From NCBI GenBank assembly GCA_023392285.1, contig JAEVZK010000144.1:1-9988 (forward strand): a stretch of 9,988 bases of DNA, in the 5' to 3' direction. Both the position numbers and the translations under genes were made by a program. The notes below the pieces were generated by a model, which ran no database searches, had not been told where the DNA came from, and was given only the letters and a program-made list of their open reading frames with translations. Of this stretch, positions 6,189-9,988 are shown piece after piece. How positions within the stretch are numbered: the stretch's first letter is position 1; every line of letters begins with the position of its first letter. This DNA comes from Armatimonadota bacterium (lineage in GTDB: Bacteria > Armatimonadota > Fimbriimonadia > Fimbriimonadales > Fimbriimonadaceae).

Positions 6189-7037
6189 CTATTCCACCGG
6201 CGCGATGACGACGCGCCGATTGGGCTCTTCGCCCTCGCTATAAGTTTGAACTCCATCGAACTCGCTCAGCGACTTGTGGATGATGCGACGCTCGAAGGCG
6301 GGGAGAGCATCCAGGACGGCTTCCTCGCCGCGGTTCTTCACCTCTTGCGCCACTCGGGTTGCAAGCTGGTAAAGTGCCTCTTCTCGCCGCTGCCGATAGC
6401 TGTTTCCGTCGAGAGTCGCTCGAATTCCGTTATTGAACTTCTTGCCAGCAATGATGTTCACCAAATACTGCAAGGCATTGAGCACCTCTCCGTGCTTGCC
6501 TACAAGGTGAGCCACATCACGGCCTTCAAGTTCGATATTGACGTACCGTCCTGAGTAGCTGGAGCCGCTGATCGTGACGTCGAGGTCGGCAGATGCAACC
6601 AATTCCTTGACGAGATTGCAGAGTTGATCGGCATCTTGATCGGTGGCGTTCGGCCCTTCCCTCTCCCCCGTATCCCCTTCTTGCTTAGGCTTGCTGGCCT
6701 CGGCAGGAGCCGCAGCCTCATCCTTCTCGCGAGCGGCCCGGCGCGGCTTGCCTCGTTTGTTGTCCTTCTGGACCTCAGCCGGAGGTGCTTCGTCGAATGA
6801 CTCTTGAATTTCCTTTGCCGGTTCGGCCGCCGCAGCTTCTTTCTCGATTGCTTTCTCGGGAGCCGATGCGGCACTTTGGGGCGCGCTTGCGGAAATCCGA
6901 ACGCTGCTCTTCCCGAAAAGTCCCTTCGACTCTTCGAGCACTGTTACCTCAATCTGGGAGACCTCGACGCCCAGCTTCTTTGCTGCCGCCTTCTTTGCCT
7001 CTTCGAGTGTCTTGCCTGTTACTTCAATTGAACCCAT
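6189..7037 (-). CDS. jag: Jag/KhpB family RNA-binding protein (Jag_N-KH-R3H)
   Basis: This cytoplasmic RNA-binding protein is found downstream of yidC in many bacteria; in Gram-positive species it is the SpoIIIJ-associated Jag/KhpB. With the start at 7037 it has 282 residues. A Jag_N domain at 1-50 contains ESKGLFGKSSVRI. A disordered Ala/Glu/Lys/Pro linker runs from about 51 to 134. A KH domain follows with the GKHG loop at 180-183, and an R3H domain has RRIIH at 250-254. The ATG at 7037 is preferred because MGSIEVTGKTLEEA is the conserved beginning and AGGAAG (7051-7046) stands 8 bases upstream. An alternative GTG at 7079 would overlap the yidC stop by 4 bases (GTGA) and add 14 unconserved residues. 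It is probably co-transcribed with yidC. Confidence 0.95.
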   Translation of the reverse strand: MGSIEVTGKTLEEAKKAAAKKLGVEVSQIEVTVLEESKGLFGKSSVRISASAPQSAASAPEKAIEKEAAAAEPAKEIQESFDEAPPAEVQKDNKRGKPRRAAREKDEAAAPAEASKPKQEGDTGEREGPNATDQDADQLCNLVKELVASADLDVTISGSSYSGRYVNIELEGRDVAHLVGKHGEVLNALQYLVNIIAGKKFNNGIRATLDGNSYRQRREEALYQLATRVAQEVKNRGEEAVLDALPAFERRIIHKSLSEFDGVQTYSEGEEPNRRVVIAPVE

Positions 7038-7045
7038 AACTAAAA

Positions 7046-7051
7046 CTTCCT
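7046..7051 (-). promoter_or_regulatory. Ribosome binding site deciding the jag start
   Basis: AGGAAG on the minus strand lies 8 bases before the ATG at 7037. It favours this start over the GTG at 7079, which has no comparable site. Confidence 0.6.
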
Positions 7052-7075
7052 GCAACTTTACCGCATGCCCCGGCT

Positions 7076-8593
7076 TCACTTCCGCTTCTTCGGTTTGTGC
7101 TTGGCGGGCGTTCCCGTGCTCTTCGGCATCGTGAACGTGCCGTTAGCCGAGCCATTCGACTTCCCATTGCTGCCGTCACGCTTTCCTTTCTCGGTCATCT
7201 GCTTCATCGCTGCACCAAATGGCCCTTTCGGATACACGCCACCCGCGCTTGTATTCACCTTTTCAAGAGGAGGCGCAGGCAGGCGGTAAGCCCGGAGCGA
7301 CTGGATGGTGGCTAAGATGTTCGTAAATGTCCAGTAGAGAACGAACGCCGCCGGCACTGGTACGGAACCAGCAATTCCTCCCCCAAACATGAAAGCCGTC
7401 ACCATGAGCGACATACCGACACCCATGATCTTCTGCTGCTTGATCTGAGTCGGATCGCTCACCGGCATTAAGAGTGTCGACGAGAGCATCGAAACTCCAT
7501 AGATGATGAGCAGCGTGTAATCGATGCTTCCCAAATTGGGTGCGAAGAAGCTGTTGGAAGCTTTGCTGCTGGCCGGATTGATCCAGAGGAAATAGCCCTT
7601 CTGAAACTCAAACTGGTAATGCAGCATGAATTGGTAAACCGTGATGAACAGCGGAAACTGGATGAAGGCCGGAAGACAGCCGGCTGCAGGATTGATCCCA
7701 TACTCCCGGTAAAGCTCCATCGTTTTCGCCTGGAATGCTGCCTGGTCCACCTTCTTCGGATCATTTTTGTCCGTGTATTGGAGCTTGATTTCCTTAAGAA
7801 GCGGCGACAGCTGCTGCATCTTCCGTCCCCACATCAACTGGCGTTGGGCAACGGGATAGATGATTAGTCGAACGATGAACGCAAGCAAAAAGGCGGCGAA
7901 TGCGTAGCTGAAACCGGGGATTCGGCCCGTCAACGCCACAAGTCCGTCGATGATGTCGTAGCCTGGGAATATCCCGTAGACCAGCTCCACCTTGTTTCGT
8001 GCGGACAGTTCTTCCCGCATCTGATGGTAGAACTTGTCTGGATTGAGGCTGGTGTAGGGGAAGCGTCCCGGATTAAGGAGGGTGTGGGGTACCTCGTAGG
8101 ACTGCGAATTCCAGAATGCCTCCGACTGGTGCTTGCGCTGCCAACCTGACAAGGTGAGAAATGCGGTGCGAATCAGGTTCGTGTCGTTGACGTCACGCCC
8201 CTTCTTGTATTGAGTATCCGCGACCAGGATGACGCCCTGCATCCGCTTGATCTTCGCTTCTTCCGGCGTGATCTTCTTCTGTTTCTCGTCCTCGTCGATC
8301 TGGTTTTGATACTGAGTGTTTAGGGTGGCGATGGTTTGAACGCGTAGCTCCGCGTCCGCCCAAGCCATGGTTCCCAAGTTCGGATCGACGATCTGGCCCG
8401 CCGGAGGTTTGGGGGGTGCGCCGGACGCGGGATCGTTCAGATCTCCCAGAATTTGTTGAGCCGTTCGGCTTGGCTGTTTGTCCTTTGCTCCCTGCGGTCC
8501 GCAGACGAGTTGAAAACCAAGGAAGATGACGACGGCCAGCAAGACCTGCTGGATGATCATCTGCTTCGCATTGGGTTGTGGTCGAGTACTCAT
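7076..8593 (-). CDS. yidC: Membrane protein insertase YidC/Oxa1
   Basis: YidC inserts and folds inner-membrane proteins, alone or with SecYEG. This 505-residue form begins with an N-terminal membrane helix (about 12-30). A predicted extracytoplasmic region of about 200 residues follows, rich in Gln, Lys and Asp. The conserved five-helix core runs from about 230 to 432. FIVRLIIYPV (239-248) carries the hydrophilic-groove arginine Arg242, and RKMQQLSPLLKEIKLQY (257-273) is the cytoplasmic helical hairpin. GCLPAFIQFPLFITVYQFM (305-323) and VPVPAAFVLYWTFTN (411-425) are signature blocks. The tail (433-505) is Gly/Ser/Asn-rich and ends in a basic stretch (KHKPKKRK), as in ribosome-binding YidC tails. 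The long N-terminal part argues for a double-membrane type. The ATG at 8593 is 11 bases after the yidD stop, with no clear Shine-Dalgarno. Confidence 0.96.
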   Translation of the reverse strand: MSTRPQPNAKQMIIQQVLLAVVIFLGFQLVCGPQGAKDKQPSRTAQQILGDLNDPASGAPPKPPAGQIVDPNLGTMAWADAELRVQTIATLNTQYQNQIDEDEKQKKITPEEAKIKRMQGVILVADTQYKKGRDVNDTNLIRTAFLTLSGWQRKHQSEAFWNSQSYEVPHTLLNPGRFPYTSLNPDKFYHQMREELSARNKVELVYGIFPGYDIIDGLVALTGRIPGFSYAFAAFLLAFIVRLIIYPVAQRQLMWGRKMQQLSPLLKEIKLQYTDKNDPKKVDQAAFQAKTMELYREYGINPAAGCLPAFIQFPLFITVYQFMLHYQFEFQKGYFLWINPASSKASNSFFAPNLGSIDYTLLIIYGVSMLSSTLLMPVSDPTQIKQQKIMGVGMSLMVTAFMFGGGIAGSVPVPAAFVLYWTFTNILATIQSLRAYRLPAPPLEKVNTSAGGVYPKGPFGAAMKQMTEKGKRDGSNGKSNGSANGTFTMPKSTGTPAKHKPKKRK

Positions 8594-8604
8594 TTAAATC
8601 TTTA

Positions 8605-8814
8605 TTAAGGCACCGGGTCCGAGCCTTGCCCTCCCCAGGGGTGGCACCGCGCGATCCGCTTCATTCCTAGCCAACTACCCTTCACGAGGCCGTAACGTTG
8701 CACCGCTTCGAGAGTGTACTGGGAGCAGCTGGGGGTAAAGCGGCAGGTTGGCGGCACCCAACGCGTGCTCCGTTGATAGCAGCGAATCAAGAAGATGCCA
8801 ACTTGCTTTCCCAT
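8605..8814 (-). CDS. yidD: Membrane protein insertion efficiency factor YidD
   Basis: This is a 69-residue protein of normal family size. It contains the conserved cysteine block TCRFTPSCSQYTLEAVQRYG and the C-terminal RCHPWGGQGSDPVP. YidD is a small membrane-associated factor that aids YidC-dependent insertion. The ATG at 8814 lies inside the 3' end of rnpA (28-base overlap) with AGG and GAG sequences just upstream, and yidC starts 11 bases after the stop. The order rnpA-yidD-yidC is the standard one, and overlapping frames imply coupled translation. Confidence 0.96.
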   Translation of the reverse strand: MGKQVGIFLIRCYQRSTRWVPPTCRFTPSCSQYTLEAVQRYGLVKGSWLGMKRIARCHPWGGQGSDPVP

Positions 8815-9053
8815 TTCTCAGCCTGTTGCCGAAGGACGCCTTCCAGTTCCTCGACGAGTTCCCGCATTCCTACGCTGCCGATTCCGGAAGAAGCGATCAC
8901 GATAAGGTCTAAAGGCGGATATTTACTTCGATCGATCTCTCGTATGGCGGCTTGAAGTCGGCGGCGCTGACGGTTTCTTCTCGCGTGACAGCCGAGCTTT
9001 TTAGGAGTCGCAAATCCGATTTTGCCGTCTCCCGGTAATGCGGAGGTCCTCAA
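8787..9053 (-). CDS. rnpA: Ribonuclease P protein component (start uncertain)
   Basis: RnpA is the protein subunit of RNase P and binds the catalytic RNA that trims tRNA 5' leaders. The family core is clear: KIGFATPKKLGCHARRNRQR with the RNR motif, then RRRLQAAIRE and LDLIVIASSG. The span given starts at the first conventional codon, TTG at 9053, and yields 88 residues, short for a family of about 110-130. In the same frame upstream, unmistakable RnpA sequence continues: PSKRRFEEIFSRGQRIHG, the first helix and strand, encoded about 9113-9060. The frame stays open to 9224, inside rpmH, yet it contains no ATG, GTG, TTG or CTG. A natural start would fall near 9110-9130, at the rpmH stop. Initiation therefore seems non-canonical, or follows a frameshift. 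The identity is sure; the 5' end is not. Confidence 0.85.
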   Translation of the reverse strand: MRTSALPGDGKIGFATPKKLGCHARRNRQRRRLQAAIREIDRSKYPPLDLIVIASSGIGSVGMRELVEELEGVLRQQAEKWESKLASS

Positions 9054-9115
9054 ATGGGTGCCATGGATGCGCTGACCCCGAGAAAATATCTCTTCGAACC
9101 GCCGTTTACTGGGAC

Positions 9116-9250
9116 CTACGAAGAAATCTTCCTGCGGCCCTTGAGCCGCCGTCGCTTCAAAACATTTTGGCCATCGGTCGTCCGCATACGAACGCGAAAG
9201 CCGTGCGTCTTGCTGCGGTGCCGGTTATTGGGTTGATACGTGCGCTTCAT
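9116..9250 (-). CDS. rpmH: Large ribosomal subunit protein bL34
   Basis: This 44-residue ribosomal protein of the large subunit starts with MKRTYQPNNRHRSKTHGFRV, continues RMRTTDGQNVLKRRRLKG and ends RRKISS, a near-consensus L34 sequence of normal length. It is very basic, as expected for an rRNA-binding protein. The ATG at 9250 is the only sensible start. An AGGA sits only about 1-2 bases before it, and a second copy of the same tttaggaa word lies 12 bases further upstream. rpmH heads the rpmH-rnpA-yidD-yidC-jag series. The rnpA frame is -1 relative to rpmH and is already open within its 3' part. Confidence 0.97.
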   Translation of the reverse strand: MKRTYQPNNRHRSKTHGFRVRMRTTDGQNVLKRRRLKGRRKISS

Positions 9251-9270
9251 TTCCTAAACTGGTTCCTAAA
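9251..9270 (-). repeat. Direct repeat of tttaggaa in the rpmH leader
   Basis: The plus strand reads ttcctaaa at 9251-9258 and again at 9263-9270, a 12-base period. On the transcribed strand this gives two AGGA-containing words directly before the rpmH ATG, one too near and one rather far for a standard Shine-Dalgarno. It may be a ribosome-binding or regulatory duplication, or chance. Confidence 0.4.
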
Positions 9271-9284
9271 TCGTTGAACGCGGA

Positions 9285-9290
9285 ATTCTA
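9285..9290 (-). promoter_or_regulatory. Putative -10 box of the rpmH promoter
   Basis: TAGAAT on the minus strand differs from TATAAT at one base and lies 34 bases upstream of the rpmH ATG, leaving room for a short leader. No convincing -35 hexamer is found 16-18 bases further upstream, so this is a weak call supported mainly by position. Confidence 0.35.
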
Positions 9291-9401
9291 CCGCACTCCG
9301 GCCCAAGATTGCGACCTCTCCTGGGCCGTGGCGCGACACTCCAACTCATCACTTGACCAGGAATCCGGCACGGATCACCTGCCCCGTGCGTCATTATTTC
9401 C

Positions 9402-9988
9402 ATGCCCCTTGTCCTGCTTGCTGCACTTCTCCTCGCGCCACCCACTCAGATCTACTTTGTGCGGCATGGTGAGACTCAGGCGAATGCCACTGGAAAATAC
9501 AATTCGCGTACCGTCGATGCTTTCTCGGAGCTGGGCCAAAAACAAGTGGCGGGCCTGACAAAGACATTGATGCCGATGAGATTCGACGCGATCGTCGTCA
9601 GCCCGTCTCCACGTGCATTGAGAACGATCTACCCCTATTTGCACGCCACCCACCAGAAGGCGGTGATCTGGCCGGAACTCTACGAATGCTGTGACGCTCA
9701 CTCCAAAACCCGTCCGAGCCTCATGAGCAAAGGCATTCGATTCGGTGCTCCCATCACTCTTCCGAAAGACATAGCCGATGCATTTGTGCTCACGCGGGGC
9801 AAGGACCACTTCCTGCAGACAAACAGCTATGACGATGGACTAAAGCAGATCGCGTTCGCAGCCAAAAATTTAACTGCCGAATTCCCGGGCAAGCGGGTGC
9901 TGGTTGTGGGCCATTCCCTCCATGGCGGCCGCATGATAGAGTTGTTACAAGGAAAACCGATGCTTGGCAAAGTTCGTCCTGCCAACTG
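9402..9988 (+). CDS. Histidine phosphatase family protein (3' end outside window)
   Basis: This gene runs off the right edge after 195 complete codons. The phosphohistidine catalytic motif is YFVRHGETQAN (18-28) with His22 as nucleophile and Arg21. The second arginine is Arg71 in SPSPRALRT, a probable acid Glu95 lies in WPELYE, and the second histidine is His171 in VVGHSLHGG. All core residues of the phosphoglycerate mutase-like branch are therefore present, but the substrate cannot be told. The first 14 residues, MPLVLLAALLLAPP, are hydrophobic like a short signal peptide but lack the usual positive charge at the start. The ATG at 9402 is the first start after an in-frame stop at 9354-9356, and no clear ribosome binding site is visible. 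It is transcribed divergently from rpmH across a 151-base gap. Confidence 0.9.
   Translation, partial: MPLVLLAALLLAPPTQIYFVRHGETQANATGKYNSRTVDAFSELGQKQVAGLTKTLMPMRFDAIVVSPSPRALRTIYPYLHATHQKAVIWPELYECCDAHSKTRPSLMSKGIRFGAPITLPKDIADAFVLTRGKDHFLQTNSYDDGLKQIAFAAKNLTAEFPGKRVLVVGHSLHGGRMIELLQGKPMLGKVRPAN

Noticed and set aside
5963..6256. 97-codon open frame on the minus strand overlapping the end of jag
   Set aside because: Its first part is a shadow of the jag 3' end in another frame. The rest has no recognisable domain and no ribosome binding site.
6500..6874. 124-codon minus-strand frame in the jag linker region
   Set aside because: It is an alternative frame of the low-complexity Jag linker; its Arg-rich composition is a frame artefact.
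9353..9358. TTGACC as a -35 box for the histidine phosphatase gene
   Set aside because: No TATAAT-like hexamer lies 15-19 bases downstream.
9375..9809. 144-codon open frame on the minus strand
   Set aside because: It is antisense to the histidine phosphatase gene, whose catalytic motifs are intact on the plus strand.

Overview
The window is a moderately GC-rich bacterial chromosome segment made almost entirely of conserved genes. The gene content is a rpmH-rnpA-yidD-yidC-jag block, a coaD gene followed by a coiled-coil gene (an arrangement also known in Clostridia-type Firmicutes), and an exosortase/EpsI/polysaccharide co-polymerase set. Together with the protein style, this suggests an Armatimonadota (Fimbriimonadia-like) or related deep-branching didermal bacterium. 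That placement is an inference and is only moderately secure. No tRNA, rRNA, CRISPR array or insertion sequence was seen, and there is no gene-free stretch longer than 300 bases.

Layout: plus-strand genes at the left edge are the 3' end of uvrC (carrying an in-frame palindromic G-rich repeat) and a COG4119-type NUDIX hydrolase. They converge on a long minus-strand series with a 4-base stop overlap. Read from right to left, in the direction of transcription, the minus-strand series is rpmH (9250-9116, only 44 codons), rnpA, yidD, yidC and jag. A hairpin and a 238-base spacer follow. Next come an exosortase, an EpsI-type protein and a Wzz/GumC-like co-polymerase with a degenerate kinase domain, closed by a strong intrinsic terminator at about 2195-2229. 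Last are coaD and a DivIVA/F-type coiled-coil protein. At the right edge a histidine phosphatase gene diverges from rpmH and runs off the window.

Functionally there are three blocks: (a) ribosome/RNase P/membrane-insertion housekeeping (L34, RNase P protein, YidD, YidC, Jag); (b) a compact envelope-export module (exosortase + EpsI + co-polymerase) of the type that processes sorted surface proteins alongside exopolysaccharide export; (c) coenzyme A synthesis plus a conserved partner of unknown role.

Most notable points: rnpA has no ATG, GTG, TTG or CTG codon in frame upstream of the conserved core, although homologous sequence clearly extends upstream toward the rpmH stop; the BY-kinase-like domain of the co-polymerase has lost its Walker A lysine and its C-terminal tyrosines; and uvrC has absorbed a palindromic repeat in frame.
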